From CAYQZD01 sp964421875 (GTDB taxonomy: Bacteria > Electryoneota > Tariuqbacteria > Tariuqbacterales > Tariuqbacteraceae): a DNA stretch of 64,000 nt. Below the pieces are notes generated by a model. It searched no databases and was not told the DNA's origin. It saw nothing but the letters and a program-made list of their open reading frames with translations. The DNA is taken from positions 1 to 64,000 of the forward strand of contig CAYQZD010000001.1 of NCBI GenBank assembly GCA_964421875.1, written 5' to 3'. Made by a program: the position numbers and the translations under genes. Below, one piece after another: positions 9,622 to 19,096 of this stretch (positions within the stretch are counted from its first letter, which is position 1; each line of letters starts with the position of its first letter).

Positions 9622-9900
9622 TGAAACGGCGAAATCGGTTTCCCCCTTTTCTAAAGGGGGGCAGGGGGGATTATGATAGTGTTTGGTGTTTGGTGTTCGG
9701 TGGTTAGTGACAGGATATTCACTGGCTATTATGGCTATTAAGGCTATTTGTAGGGCGGATTATTAAAACCCGCCGGTGATGTCGCAGAGTGCTGGGACTC
9801 TGCGACACGAAAAGGAAAAGATATCGGAACAAGATACCAACCTGAATAAAGCCGCGTCAACGAAGAACGAGTAACCAGTAAGCAGCAACGAGCAACGAGA
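9612..9900. repeat. Repeat-filled gap: array, family D and A palindromes, composite module copy 3, acgag array
   Basis: In order: gtgaaatag/gtgaaacgg words over the uvrA stop codon; a family D palindrome (9641-9675); gtgtttggt words; attcactggctatt with ggctatta words and a GTAGGGCGG...CCGCC palindrome (9719-9775); a family A palindrome (9780-9807); and an aacgag/aaccagt array (9858-9900) touching the next ATG. No gene is seen. Confidence 0.65.
9780..9807. repeat. Family A palindrome
   Basis: Arms TGTCGCAGAG and CTCTGCGACA around a tgctggga centre. Confidence 0.75.
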
Positions 9901-10788
9901 ATGAAATTTTTAGTCGCCGGAGCCACCGGCTTTCTAGGTCAGGGCTTCACCGAAGCCGCATTGTCCGCCGGGCACAATGTCCGCACCCTGATTAGGTGGC
10001 GGTCGTGGAAAAAAGCCGTTGAGCGGGAGGGGGTGGAGAATTTTCAGTACCATTCCCCCAACGTAGGGCGTTTCCGCCAGGGGCTGGAAGGGTGCGACGC
10101 GGCTGTGAATGTAGCGGGCATCATCCGCGAATTCCCCGGAAAGAAGACCACCTTTCAGCGGGTGCATATCGAGTTCACCCGGATATTGGTGGAAGCGATG
10201 AAAGAGGCGGGGGTGAAACGATATTTTCATATGAGCGCCTTAGGCGTGGACAGCGGCCTGCAAATCGGCTACAACACTTCCAAGTTAGCGGCGGAAAATA
10301 TCGTCCGCGAATCGGGGCTGGACTGGACTATATTCCGCCCCTCGCTGATATTTGGGCCCGGCGACCGTTTCGCGGTGGAATTCGCGGGATGGATACATAA
10401 AGGGCTTCCCATCCCGGTCATCGGCAAGGGGGATTACCGGCTGACGCCGCTTTCGCGGTCCGACCTTTGCCGGGGGATGGTTAAATTAGCGGAGGACGCG
10501 AAGAGTTTCGGTAAAACCTATAACATTGGCGGGCCTCAGAAACTCAGCTACCTTGAAATCCTGCGCATCATCGAGAAGGCGGCGGGGCGGAAAATGCGGC
10601 TTGCTAAGACACCAGCGGGCCTGGTGATGTTAGGGGCGAAAATCTTAGGCCGGTTCCATTGGTTCCCCGCCACCGCCGATATGGTGAAACAGCTTTTGAA
10701 GGAGAGCGTCACCGACGAAACCGATTTTTGGGAGGATACTGAGATTACGCCGCAAACGCTGGAAGCGGCGCTGTCGGAATATATGTGA
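9901..10788 (+). CDS. NAD(P)-binding SDR, epimerase/dehydratase (NDUFA9-like)
   Basis: A 295-residue atypical/extended short-chain dehydrogenase fold. It has the Rossmann motif GATGFLG (residues 7-13), the active-site pair Tyr124 and Lys128 in YNTSK, and FRPSLIFGPGDRF downstream, as in complex-I NDUFA9-like and nucleoside-diphosphate-sugar epimerase families. The substrate is unknown. The ATG at 9901 follows directly on an acgag repeat array; no strong ribosome site is visible. No operon partner. Confidence 0.85.
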   Translation: MKFLVAGATGFLGQGFTEAALSAGHNVRTLIRWRSWKKAVEREGVENFQYHSPNVGRFRQGLEGCDAAVNVAGIIREFPGKKTTFQRVHIEFTRILVEAMKEAGVKRYFHMSALGVDSGLQIGYNTSKLAAENIVRESGLDWTIFRPSLIFGPGDRFAVEFAGWIHKGLPIPVIGKGDYRLTPLSRSDLCRGMVKLAEDAKSFGKTYNIGGPQKLSYLEILRIIEKAAGRKMRLAKTPAGLVMLGAKILGRFHWFPATADMVKQLLKESVTDETDFWEDTEITPQTLEAALSEYM

Positions 10789-10797
10789 AAGCATACT

Positions 10798-10913
10798 ATG
10801 TTATTGCGAGGCGCAAAGCGCCGAAGCAGTCTATGAAGCGTAATCGTCATTCCGGTTGCGAAGCAAGCCAGAATCTTTCTTTCCCGGAAGGATTCCGGCT
10901 TCGCGGGAATGAC
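10798..10913. repeat. Family C repeats (two copies) and a ttgcgag element
   Basis: ttattgcgaggcgcaaagcg occurs near 10800. Then come gtcattccggttgcgaagca with agccagaatc (10846-10879) and an inverted copy ending cgggaatgac (10885-10913). Confidence 0.65.
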
Positions 10914-10997
10914 CAATGCGCTTATGACTTCAGAAAGCTATAGTCTTACGACAGCGAAAATAAACTACACATCATTTCAAAAATCAGGAGGAGCAAA

Positions 10998-11813
10998 TTG
11001 AAATCCACACTGACCCGCCTCATTCCATTTCTTGTCATCTTTTGCCTTTTTTTTATTAGCTGCGAAGAAGGCGAAATGGGAATGCTTAGCAATTTTAATG
11101 GCATTACCGAAATCGCCGTGGACGGCCAAGTCCTGCGGGTGGACTCGCGGGATTGGAGCGGACGCGACACCTACGGTTTGAACACCCCGCCTCAGCCGCC
11201 GGACAGCATTACGGTTCAAGGGGATTCCTCCGGCGGACATCATAGCACCTTACCCACTGAATACTGTTTCTACAGCCCCGCCTGCCCCAACCCGTCCCGC
11301 TTCATTCCGGTGACGATTACGATTGGTACACCTCAAGCCGGCAGCGTTGAAGTGAATCTCATCGACAAATCCGGTTCGGTTGTCGCATCTTTATATTCGG
11401 GAATGTGCCCCGCCGGAGCACACAGCTTTAAGTTATCTCCCTTAGGGATTTCTCCGGGACTCTACCGCGTGGTATATAAATGGGGAGACGCAAAATCCTG
11501 GGGGGATGTGGAAATCCGTTCTCAAACAGCGGTGAACACCGATTACATCGGCTATATGCAGCAGCATTGGTGCGAGGAGGCCTACCACGCCTACATCGAT
11601 TCCACCTACGGCATCGCTTTCAACGAGGAGGAATTCGGTTGGTACACTCTGCCCCCGCAAACCGACGATATTTATCACGAACTAATCGGCGAATCGAACC
11701 AGTTCACACCCGGCTGGGATGACTTCGTCCCGGACACCACTTATGAAACCTACGGCGCTTCGGTGCATCAAGGAGACTACCTCGATTTGTGGCGCTCCGC
11801 TTACGGTAATTGA
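10998..11813 (+). CDS. Lipoprotein with an internal FlgD/T9SS-like beta domain
   Basis: 271 residues. The start is TTG at 10998, preceded by a strong AGGAGG ribosome site. The N-terminus is a lipoprotein signal with a lipobox ending FFISC. Residues ~90-165 resemble the FlgD-like/T9SS sorting fold (YSPACPNPSRF, VEVNLIDKSGSVVASLY, ISPGLYRVVYKWGD), but this piece lies mid-protein and not at the C-terminus. The rest is acidic and aromatic with no recognised family. Probable location: lipid-anchored in the envelope. Function unknown. Confidence 0.7.
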   Translation: MKSTLTRLIPFLVIFCLFFISCEEGEMGMLSNFNGITEIAVDGQVLRVDSRDWSGRDTYGLNTPPQPPDSITVQGDSSGGHHSTLPTEYCFYSPACPNPSRFIPVTITIGTPQAGSVEVNLIDKSGSVVASLYSGMCPAGAHSFKLSPLGISPGLYRVVYKWGDAKSWGDVEIRSQTAVNTDYIGYMQQHWCEEAYHAYIDSTYGIAFNEEEFGWYTLPPQTDDIYHELIGESNQFTPGWDDFVPDTTYETYGASVHQGDYLDLWRSAYGN

Positions 11814-11949
11814 GATTAATTTGAATATTTCCGCTAATATTGTTAACTTTAAAGATGTCGATACTTTGACATATCGCCAAAATCCAATTCGGTGTTGAAA
11901 CCTACTTTACTTATTGACTAACGCAGGTATTTCAACGGAGGAGATAGCG

Positions 11950-14115
11950 ATGAGGGATAAATATCGGACCTCATTTGCCGCTGTGGTTCTGATACTGCTC
12001 ACATCAATCCCGGCGTTGAGCCAGTCCTGGAATGTGGAGCTGGTGAGCAGGTTGTACAATTTCTGGGACTACGCCTGGTCGTCGGATATACAAGGTAACA
12101 CGGCTTATGTCGCTGCGGGCTGTTCCGGCCTCAGGATCGTGGACATATCCAATCCGGGGAATCCGGTGGAAATCGGTTCCTGCGACACTCCGGGCAGCGC
12201 GGTTTCCGTGAAGGTCTCCGGCGATTATGCTTATGTGGCTGATTCGCACCGGGGGCTCAGGATAATAGATGTTTCCAATCCGGCGCAGCCGGTGGAAATC
12301 GGATTTTATGAAAACGGAAACAACGCTTGCGGATTGGCTGTCACAGATGAATATGTTTATATGATAGACATGAATCGGGGAAGTGTGAGAATCATAGATG
12401 TATCCTATCCGGGGCAGCCCTTCGAGGCCGGTTTTTTCGAACAGGGACATTATTTCAGAAACGTGGAAGTGGACGACAGCCTGCTTTATATCGCCGACTC
12501 TGATTCGGGAATGAGGATTGTCGATGTGTCCAACCCTGCTTCGCCCGTGCAGATAGGATTCTGCGCCTGTCAAGGGTATGCCTTCGATATAGCTATAAAC
12601 AGCAATTATGCCTATGTTGTGGATATGGCTTGTATCTGCATCATTGACATTTCCAATCCCGCCGCCCCGCTGATGGCAGGATGGAGTTTTATATCCAATT
12701 CGCCGATGGGGACATTCCTGAGCGTGGGCGTTTCCGGAAACTGCGCCTTCGTTTCCGATGGCAACCACGGATTGATTTCCGTCGATGTGTCGATTCCCGC
12801 GAATCCAACGGTTCTGGCGCGGTTCGACACCCGTAATTACGCCGATGAAGTGACGGTGGTCGGTAATACCGCGTATATTTCCGAATTTTGCGGCATTCTC
12901 GAAATCGTCGATTTGAGTAATCCCGCTAATCCCGCCTTGACGGGTTTCATCGACAATTACGGACATATGTCCAGTGTGGATTATACCGGCGATTACGCCT
13001 GTATCACGGATTGCGGCAGCGGACTTCGGGTGGTGGATATCTTCAATTTAAATCATCCGGTCGAAGCGGGATTGTGGGAATCGGAGTTAACACTGCGTGA
13101 TGTCGCCTTCGACGGGAGTATTGCGGCGCTGGCTTGCGACGACTCAGGGATTTGCTTCATAGATGTATCTAATCCTGCGAATCCGCAATACGTCGGCAGT
13201 TTCAACCTCGGAGGGGGATGTCATTATTCGGTCCGGATGCAGGGCGGAATCGTTTATATTGCAGACAGCCACCTGCGGACTATAGACTATTCCAATCCCG
13301 CGCAGCCGGTTGAAATTGGGAGTGTGGAATTACCTCATTATGGGGATTATTTAGCGGTGTCGGGCAACCGCGCTTATGTAACAGGTTATCACGACATTTA
13401 CGCGGTCGATATTTCTGTCCCCGCCAATCCGGTCCTATTGGGAACGATGGAAACCGATTATTTGCTAACGGGGATTACCATCGGGGCGGAATATATTTAT
13501 GTTTCGTATATCTATAGCGTCTATCCCGGCGCTCACCGAGGATTTTTCGCAGTGGATATATCGAATCCGGCGAATATGAGTCAGGCGGGAATACTCCATA
13601 TTGAAGATATTCACAGCATTAAAGCAGAAGGCGATTTTCTGCTGGTGGGATGCGGCGAACCGGGACTCAGAATATTCAACGCCGCTGACCCCTCGAATTT
13701 TGTCGAAGTCGGGTATTATCAAGCGTCGGGCAGCGCCGGAGGAGCCGCGGTTTCCGGGGATTATATATTTCTCACCGAAGGGGTCTGCTTTGAAATCCTG
13801 GATTGGAGCGCTGTGGGAGTGGAGATTAGTAACCATACCGCCCTTCCGGCGGAATTCAGGCTATCATCCCCTTATCCCAATCCCTGCAACGCCGCCGCTG
13901 AAGTCAGGTTTGAACTGCCGAAACCGGCAGAAGTCTCGCTGAAGCTCTACGACATCGCCGGGCGGTTGATAACGACTCCGCTGGAATCGAAATACTACGA
14001 TGCCGGGATATATTCAGCGCATCTCGATTTGGACGATTATGCGTCGGGGATCTATTTCCTTCGCCTTGAAGCCGGTGAATATAATCAGGCTATTAAGCTG
14101 GTATTATTGAAATAA
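11950..14115 (+). CDS. LVIVD-repeat secreted protein with T9SS sorting domain
   Basis: 721 residues. The ATG at 11950 is chosen because a GGAGGA ribosome site lies just upstream and a clean signal peptide follows (AAVVLILLTSIPALSQ). The body is a long run of ~42-residue LVIVD beta-propeller repeats, e.g. GLRIVDISNPGNPVEIG and GLRIIDVSNPAQPVEIG. The C-terminus is a T9SS sorting domain (LSSPYPNPCNAAAEV, YDIAGRLI, SGIYFLRLE). It is a surface or secreted adhesion-type protein; the ligand is unknown. A repeat array begins at its stop codon. Confidence 0.88.
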   Translation: MRDKYRTSFAAVVLILLTSIPALSQSWNVELVSRLYNFWDYAWSSDIQGNTAYVAAGCSGLRIVDISNPGNPVEIGSCDTPGSAVSVKVSGDYAYVADSHRGLRIIDVSNPAQPVEIGFYENGNNACGLAVTDEYVYMIDMNRGSVRIIDVSYPGQPFEAGFFEQGHYFRNVEVDDSLLYIADSDSGMRIVDVSNPASPVQIGFCACQGYAFDIAINSNYAYVVDMACICIIDISNPAAPLMAGWSFISNSPMGTFLSVGVSGNCAFVSDGNHGLISVDVSIPANPTVLARFDTRNYADEVTVVGNTAYISEFCGILEIVDLSNPANPALTGFIDNYGHMSSVDYTGDYACITDCGSGLRVVDIFNLNHPVEAGLWESELTLRDVAFDGSIAALACDDSGICFIDVSNPANPQYVGSFNLGGGCHYSVRMQGGIVYIADSHLRTIDYSNPAQPVEIGSVELPHYGDYLAVSGNRAYVTGYHDIYAVDISVPANPVLLGTMETDYLLTGITIGAEYIYVSYIYSVYPGAHRGFFAVDISNPANMSQAGILHIEDIHSIKAEGDFLLVGCGEPGLRIFNAADPSNFVEVGYYQASGSAGGAAVSGDYIFLTEGVCFEILDWSAVGVEISNHTALPAEFRLSSPYPNPCNAAAEVRFELPKPAEVSLKLYDIAGRLITTPLESKYYDAGIYSAHLDLDDYASGIYFLRLEAGEYNQAIKLVLLK

Positions 14116-14195
14116 GTCTGCAAGTCGGCAGGTCGGCAAGTCAACAAGTCGAAGAAAATGTGTACAGGTGAGCAGGTGGACATGTGTACAAGCCC
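14113..14195. repeat. caagtcggcaggtcgg-type tandem array
   Basis: Seven-base words (aagtctgc, aagtcggc, aggtcggc, aagtcaac) start at the stop codon of the LVIVD gene and pass into gtgtacaggtgagcagg words. Confidence 0.6.
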
Positions 14196-14272
14196 ACGCT
14201 TGGAGAGCCCCGCTCTGTTACTACAAAATAGAATCGTATCGTATGATGGGTTCTTAACTAACCAATTTACAA

Positions 14273-14296
14273 GTCATTCCGGCGCAGCCAGAATGA
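14273..14296. repeat. Family C repeat (short copy)
   Basis: gtcattccggcgcagccaga followed by atgac; inverted arms gtcatt(c) and gaatgac. Confidence 0.6.
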
Positions 14297-14355
14297 CGCA
14301 TGCGTTTCAAATCGGTAAATTGTTACAAAAAGCGGTTACAGGATATTTTTCTTGA

Positions 14356-14853
14356 ATGAATAATAGCAAAGTAATCTCAATGTCCGATTTTGCATTAGGC
14401 TCCCCCGCCCCGGATTTCACCCTCGAATCCAGCGAAGGCGGAACCTTCGCCCTCAGCGCGCATCTTGGAAAAATCGTAGTCCTCTATTTTTACCCTAAGG
14501 ACAACACCTCCGGATGCACCAAAGAAGCCTGCGCCTTCCGCGATTTCAAGGGTGAATTCGATGCGGCCGGCGCGGAAATCTTCGGCGTCAGCCCCGATTC
14601 CCTGAAATCGCACGGGAATTTCTCTGGGAAATTCAACCTGAATTTCCCCCTGCTGTCCGACCCGGAACGGAAAGCGGCGGAACTTTACGGCGTTTTAAAG
14701 ATGAAAAAGATGTACGGCAAAGAGCGCCTCGGCCTCGAACGCAGCACTTTTATCATCGACCCCCAAGGAAAATTCGCCGCGATTTACCGCAAGGTCAAGG
14801 TCGATGGGCATATTGAGCGGGTGTTGGAAGAGGTTAAGGGGATGGCGAGGTAA
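14356..14853 (+). CDS. bcp: Thioredoxin-dependent peroxiredoxin (Bcp/PrxQ type)
   Basis: Reduces hydroperoxides in the cytoplasm with electrons from thioredoxin. 165 residues, normal length. It has the AhpC/TSA fold with SPAPDFTLE, YPKDNTSGC and KEACAFRD. Cys54 is the peroxidatic residue, and Cys59, five residues on, is the resolving residue of PrxQ enzymes. The C-terminal part has ERSTFIIDPQGK. The start is uncertain: ATG at 14356, or in-frame ATG at 14380, which would remove eight weakly conserved residues. Neither has a clear ribosome site. It lies 57 bases before clpX. Confidence 0.92.
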   Translation: MNNSKVISMSDFALGSPAPDFTLESSEGGTFALSAHLGKIVVLYFYPKDNTSGCTKEACAFRDFKGEFDAAGAEIFGVSPDSLKSHGNFSGKFNLNFPLLSDPERKAAELYGVLKMKKMYGKERLGLERSTFIIDPQGKFAAIYRKVKVDGHIERVLEEVKGMAR

Positions 14854-14910
14854 TTTAATTGACAGCGTTTTTATAAAGACATTTGAGAACAATACACTAT
14901 AGGACAATAA

Positions 14911-16185
14911 ATGAATCATAGAATTGACGAACAACGCTGCGCCTTTTGCGGCAAAACCACTTCTCAGGTGGCGGTGATGATTTCCAAAGGTAAACCTGAC
15001 ATACACACCGGTAAATCTGAAATAAACATCTGCGACCAGTGCATCGAAGCTTCCCGCCAGATTATCAAACGCAGCCTGAAGAACCGCAGTAAGCGCCAAA
15101 TCAAAGATTTCCCTATCCCCAGGCGTATTAAGGCTCAACTCGACCGCTATGTCATCGGCCAGGACCTGGCGAAAAAGCGGATTTCCGTGGCGGTTTACAA
15201 CCATTACAAACGCATCAACTCCCGCCTGCTGGACGACGACGTCGAACTGGAAAAGAGTAATATCCTCCTTCTCGGACCCACCGGAACCGGGAAGACTCTG
15301 CTGGCGGATACGCTGGCTCGCTTCCTCCAGGTACCTTTCGCCATCGCCGACGCCACCACCTTGACCGAAGCGGGTTATGTGGGGGAGGACGTGGAAAACG
15401 TTCTGGTGCGTTTGCTGCAAGCCGCCGACTACGATATCGAAGCGGCGGAGATGGGTATAATTTACATCGATGAGATAGACAAGATCGCCCGTAAAGAAAT
15501 GAATATGTCCATCACCCGCGACGTCTCGGGCGAAGGGGTTCAGCAGGCTTTGCTGAAACTGCTGGAAGGGACAGTGGCGTCGGTTCCGCCGGAAGGGGGA
15601 CGGAAACACCCGGAGCAGAAGCTCATCAGCATCGACACCCGCAACATTCTTTTCATCTGCGGCGGAGCCTTCGAAGGCATCCGGGATATCATTGGACGCA
15701 GAATCGGTAAAAACCGTTTGGGATTCGGAGCCAAGTCGGAGCGGGTGCAGTCGATGTCGCTTTACGAAATGCTGGTCAGCATCGAACCGGAAGACCTTTT
15801 GGAATTCGGGCTGATACCGGAACTCATCGGCCGCCTGGCGGTGACCTGCCCGCTGGGGGAATTGGATGAAGCCGCTCTGATGAAGATACTGACCCAGCCG
15901 AAAAACGCATTGGTAAAACAGTATAAAAAGCTGTTCGAAATGGAAGGAGTGAAACTGCATTTCGACAAGGATGCGCTGAAGGAGGTTGTGAAGCAGGTGA
16001 TGAAAAAACGCACCGGGGCTCGAGCCCTGAGGAGCACTATGGAAAGGATAATGAACGATATAATGTTCAATATCCCTTCCCAGAAAGGGGTCAAAGAGGT
16101 CTCCATCACCAGAGGAGTGGTGACCGGCAAACGAAAACCCAAACTCACCAAAATAGAGGCTGAATCTCAAAAGATGATTGCCTGA
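14911..16185 (+). CDS. clpX: ATP-dependent Clp protease ATP-binding subunit ClpX
   Basis: AAA+ unfoldase that feeds substrates to ClpP; no clpP gene is in the window. 424 residues. The N-terminal zinc-binding domain has Cys10, Cys13, Cys41 and Cys44 (CAFC...CDQC). Walker A is GPTGTGKT (122-129), Walker B is [11 protein letters not shown], and the [10 protein letters not shown] pore loop is present. GFGAKSERV and the RTGARALRS sensor-2 region are conserved. It is followed after 39 bases by lon on the same strand, suggesting a proteostasis unit. A large antisense frame across this gene is a shadow. Confidence 0.97.
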   Translation: MNHRIDEQRCAFCGKTTSQVAVMISKGKPDIHTGKSEINICDQCIEASRQIIKRSLKNRSKRQIKDFPIPRRIKAQLDRYVIGQDLAKKRISVAVYNHYKRINSRLLDDDVELEKSNILLLGPTGTGKTLLADTLARFLQVPFAIADATTLTEAGYVGEDVENVLVRLLQAADYDIEAAEMGIIYIDEIDKIARKEMNMSITRDVSGEGVQQALLKLLEGTVASVPPEGGRKHPEQKLISIDTRNILFICGGAFEGIRDIIGRRIGKNRLGFGAKSERVQSMSLYEMLVSIEPEDLLEFGLIPELIGRLAVTCPLGELDEAALMKILTQPKNALVKQYKKLFEMEGVKLHFDKDALKEVVKQVMKKRTGARALRSTMERIMNDIMFNIPSQKGVKEVSITRGVVTGKRKPKLTKIEAESQKMIA

Positions 16186-16224
16186 TAATGTTTAAGACGA
16201 GTATGTATTATCACGAGGTAGAAA

Positions 16225-18615
16225 ATGGCATCCGATGAAAAACGAAAAGTGAAAAAGATACAATCCGAAACCATCCTATCCAACGACCAATCCCAAATCC
16301 CGAATGAACTGCCGGTCATCCCCCTGCGGGATGTAGTGGTGTTTCCTTTTATGATATTTCCCCTGCTGGCGGGAAGGTCGACCACGCAGAAGGCTGTGGA
16401 GGAATCTGTGCTGAAGGACAGGTTCGTCCTGCTGCTGGCGCAGAAAGAACCCGGGGTGGACGACCCCCGAAAAAAGGACCTCTACAGCATCGGGGTAGTG
16501 GCTCGGGTGCTGCAGGTTCTGCGCCTCCCCACAGGACTGGTGAAGATACTGATAGAGGGGGTGGAACGCGCCAGGGCTGACCGGGTGGTTTTCAACCGTA
16601 AGATCCTGCGGGCGCGGATAGAACTCCTGCCTGAAATGGAGTCCGAATCCGCTAAGCTGAAAGCCGCCGTCCGCAAAGTATCCAATATGTTTCGGGAGTT
16701 TGTGACTCTTAATACCTCTCTACCCGATGAACTGCAGTTGACCACCGACAATATTCAGGACGCCGGCAGGTTAGCGGATTTCATAGCTTCCCACATCCCC
16801 CTACCCCTGGAAAAACGTCAGGAAGTGCTGGAAAATATCCATGTTTACCCAAGAATGATGCTGCTGGCAAGGTTCCTCACCGACGAAATTGAACTGCTGA
16901 AGCTGGAACACTCCATCGACACCCAGGTCAAGGATAAAATCACCCGCTCCCAGCGTAATTTCTTCCTCCAGGAGCAGATGCGGATTATTAAAAAAGAGCT
17001 TGGTGAGGAGACCGAAGACGATTATTCCGACATCAAAGAATATAAAACCAAAATCCGCCGCGCCAAACTGCCCTCTGAACCCCGCCGAAAAGCGAAGGAA
17101 GAATTGGAAAAGCTGAAGCAGATGCCGATTATGTCGCCCGAAGCGGCTGTCATACGCGGCTATCTCGACTGGCTGGTGGCAATCCCCTGGTTCAAAAAAA
17201 CCGAAGACAATCTGGACATAAACACCGCCCAGTCTATCCTGGACGAAGACCATTACGGTCTGGAAAAACCCAAAGAACGCATTTTGGAATACCTGGCGGT
17301 GATGAAGTTGGTAGAGCGGATGCGGGGCCAGATAATCTGCTTCGCCGGGCCTCCCGGAACCGGTAAAACCTCTCTTGGAAGGTCCATCGCCCGCGCTTTA
17401 GGGAGAAAGTTCATCCGCGTCTCTCTGGGAGGCATCCGCGATGAAGCGGAAATACGCGGCCACCGCCGCACCTACATCGGCTCTCTCCCCGGCAGAATTA
17501 TCCAGCAATTGAAGCGCGCCGGGACGGTGAATCCTGTGTTCCTTCTGGACGAAGTGGATAAGATGGCCTCTGACTTTCGCGGCGATCCCGCTTCAGCGCT
17601 GCTGGAAGTGCTCGACCCCGAACAAAACAATGCCTTTTCAGACCACTATCTTGAAGTCGAATATGACCTTTCTCAGGTGCTGTTCATCACCACCGCCAAT
17701 ATGAAACACAATATCCCAGCGCCCCTGTTGGACCGGATGGAGGTCATCGACCTGCCGGGCTACCTCCGCTATGAGAAGTATATGATTGCCCGCGGATTTC
17801 TCCTCCCCAAAAACTTGAAGGAACACGGCATCGAGGGGAAATCCGTAGAATTCACCGACCAAGCCCTCTATAAGATAATCGACGACTACACCCGCGAAGC
17901 CGGCGTGCGGCAACTCGAACGCGCCATCGCTACCATCTGCCGCAAAGTGGCGCGGGAAATGGTGCAGAAAGGTAAGAAGAGTTTCACCATCAGAACCGGC
18001 AACCTTGAGCGGTATCTTGGCGTCAGTAAATATATAGAAAGGGAAATCGTCTCCGGGACCAGGGTCGGCGCCGCCAATGCCCTGGCTTGGACCTCCGACG
18101 GCGGCGATATTATGCGCATCGAAGTGGCGCTGATGAAAGGCAAAGGAACGCTGACCCTCACCGGCCAACTGGGCGAGGTGATGAAGGAATCCGGCAAAGC
18201 GGCGCTGTCGTACATCCGCTCCATCGCCGACCGGTTCGGCCTGGAGGAGAAAGATTTCCTGAGACGGGAAGTGCATATCCACATCCCCGAAGGGGCGGTT
18301 CCCAAGGACGGACCTTCCGCCGGGATAGCGCTCACCTTGGCGATGCTGTCAGCCTTCACCGGGAAGCCGGTTCCCGCGACCTACGGTTTCACCGGCGAAA
18401 TCACACTGCGGGGGGAAATCCTCCCCATCGGAGGCTTGCCCCAGAAACTGATGGCAGCCAACCGCCTGGGCTTGAAAACCGTCTTCCTGCCTCGAAAAAA
18501 CATAAAAGAAGTCAAGGAAATCCCCAAACCGGTGACCAGACCCCTCGCTCTCAAGCCGGTGGACAGTTTCGATGAGGTGATGGCGGAGGTTTTCGGAAAC
18601 GGGGATTCAGCATAG
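16225..18615 (+). CDS. lon: ATP-dependent protease Lon
   Basis: Cytoplasmic AAA+ serine protease. 796 residues with the usual three parts: the N-terminal substrate-binding LAN domain (LPVIPLRDVVVFPFM), the ATPase with Walker A GPPGTGKT (375-382), and the protease domain with catalytic Ser698 in PKDGPSAGI and Lys741 in GGLPQKLMAA. Most Lon enzymes have GGLKEKL at the last site, so the first Lys is replaced here while the catalytic one is kept. The ATG follows a GAGGTAG site. A toxin-antitoxin pair follows downstream. Confidence 0.97.
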   Translation: MASDEKRKVKKIQSETILSNDQSQIPNELPVIPLRDVVVFPFMIFPLLAGRSTTQKAVEESVLKDRFVLLLAQKEPGVDDPRKKDLYSIGVVARVLQVLRLPTGLVKILIEGVERARADRVVFNRKILRARIELLPEMESESAKLKAAVRKVSNMFREFVTLNTSLPDELQLTTDNIQDAGRLADFIASHIPLPLEKRQEVLENIHVYPRMMLLARFLTDEIELLKLEHSIDTQVKDKITRSQRNFFLQEQMRIIKKELGEETEDDYSDIKEYKTKIRRAKLPSEPRRKAKEELEKLKQMPIMSPEAAVIRGYLDWLVAIPWFKKTEDNLDINTAQSILDEDHYGLEKPKERILEYLAVMKLVERMRGQIICFAGPPGTGKTSLGRSIARALGRKFIRVSLGGIRDEAEIRGHRRTYIGSLPGRIIQQLKRAGTVNPVFLLDEVDKMASDFRGDPASALLEVLDPEQNNAFSDHYLEVEYDLSQVLFITTANMKHNIPAPLLDRMEVIDLPGYLRYEKYMIARGFLLPKNLKEHGIEGKSVEFTDQALYKIIDDYTREAGVRQLERAIATICRKVAREMVQKGKKSFTIRTGNLERYLGVSKYIEREIVSGTRVGAANALAWTSDGGDIMRIEVALMKGKGTLTLTGQLGEVMKESGKAALSYIRSIADRFGLEEKDFLRREVHIHIPEGAVPKDGPSAGIALTLAMLSAFTGKPVPATYGFTGEITLRGEILPIGGLPQKLMAANRLGLKTVFLPRKNIKEVKEIPKPVTRPLALKPVDSFDEVMAEVFGNGDSA

Positions 18616-18673
18616 ATTCTAAAGGTTCCTCGCTGTTTTGTATGGGTAGATAGACATTTGCATATTGTAAGAA

Positions 18674-18750
18674 ATCCCCCCTGCCCCCCTTATTCTAAGG
18701 AGGGAATCAGAAAGTCCCCCTTTGGAAAAGGGGGATATAGGGGGATTTGT
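18674..18750. repeat. Family D palindromes, double copy
   Basis: aaatcccccctgccccc and attctaaggaggg, then agtccccctttggaaaaggg with ggatatagggggattt. They lie between lon and the toxin-antitoxin pair. Confidence 0.65.
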
Positions 18751-18885
18751 TTTACAGACAAGCAAGCAGATTTCCTTGATAGAATCAGTTTACCCACACG
18801 ATTCAGCGAAGAACCATTCTAAATAAACTATGGATAAAGAAATCCGTATATATTTTTATGAAAACAAATAACTTATAAAAACCGG

Positions 18886-19086
18886 ATGGCTATTATGAAA
18901 GGAATAAATTTTGTCGTAGATGAAACCGGTGAGCAAACTGCGGTTCTCATCGATTTGAAAGAACATCGGGAGCTGCTGGAGGACTTTTTTGACTCTTTGA
19001 TTGCTAAAATGCGCGCGGAAGAACCCAGAATGGAGCTTGAGGCTGTGGAGAAAAGACTGAAATCCTTAGGAAAATTAAGCGCCTGA
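18886..19086 (+). CDS. RelB/Phd-like antitoxin
   Basis: A 66-residue protein with an N-terminal strand (INFVVDETGEQTAVLIDLKEHRELLED) as in Phd/YefM/RelB-like antitoxins, followed by a charged helical tail that would bind the toxin. The start is ATG at 18886 or, equally possible, ATG at 18895. The gene is followed after 10 bases by a RelE-like toxin. Assignment rests on size, fold pattern and pairing; no motif is diagnostic alone. Confidence 0.7.
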   Translation: MAIMKGINFVVDETGEQTAVLIDLKEHRELLEDFFDSLIAKMRAEEPRMELEAVEKRLKSLGKLSA

Positions 19087-19096
19087 ATACAAGTTA

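Noticed and set aside
12004..12966. 320-codon minus-strand frame inside the LVIVD gene
   Set aside because: Antisense shadow; its repeats (RIGYI-like) are the mirror of the LVIVD repeats on the plus strand.
14158..14355. 65-codon plus-strand frame before bcp
   Set aside because: Built from a tandem array and a family C repeat; composition is not protein-like.
14859..14864. TTGACA as a -35 box for clpX
   Set aside because: No acceptable -10 box at 16-18 bases; the nearest candidates are at the wrong distance.
14695..16170. 491-codon open frame on the minus strand across clpX
   Set aside because: Lies wholly antisense to clpX, which is fully supported by motifs; the predicted protein is His/Phe-rich with no family pattern.
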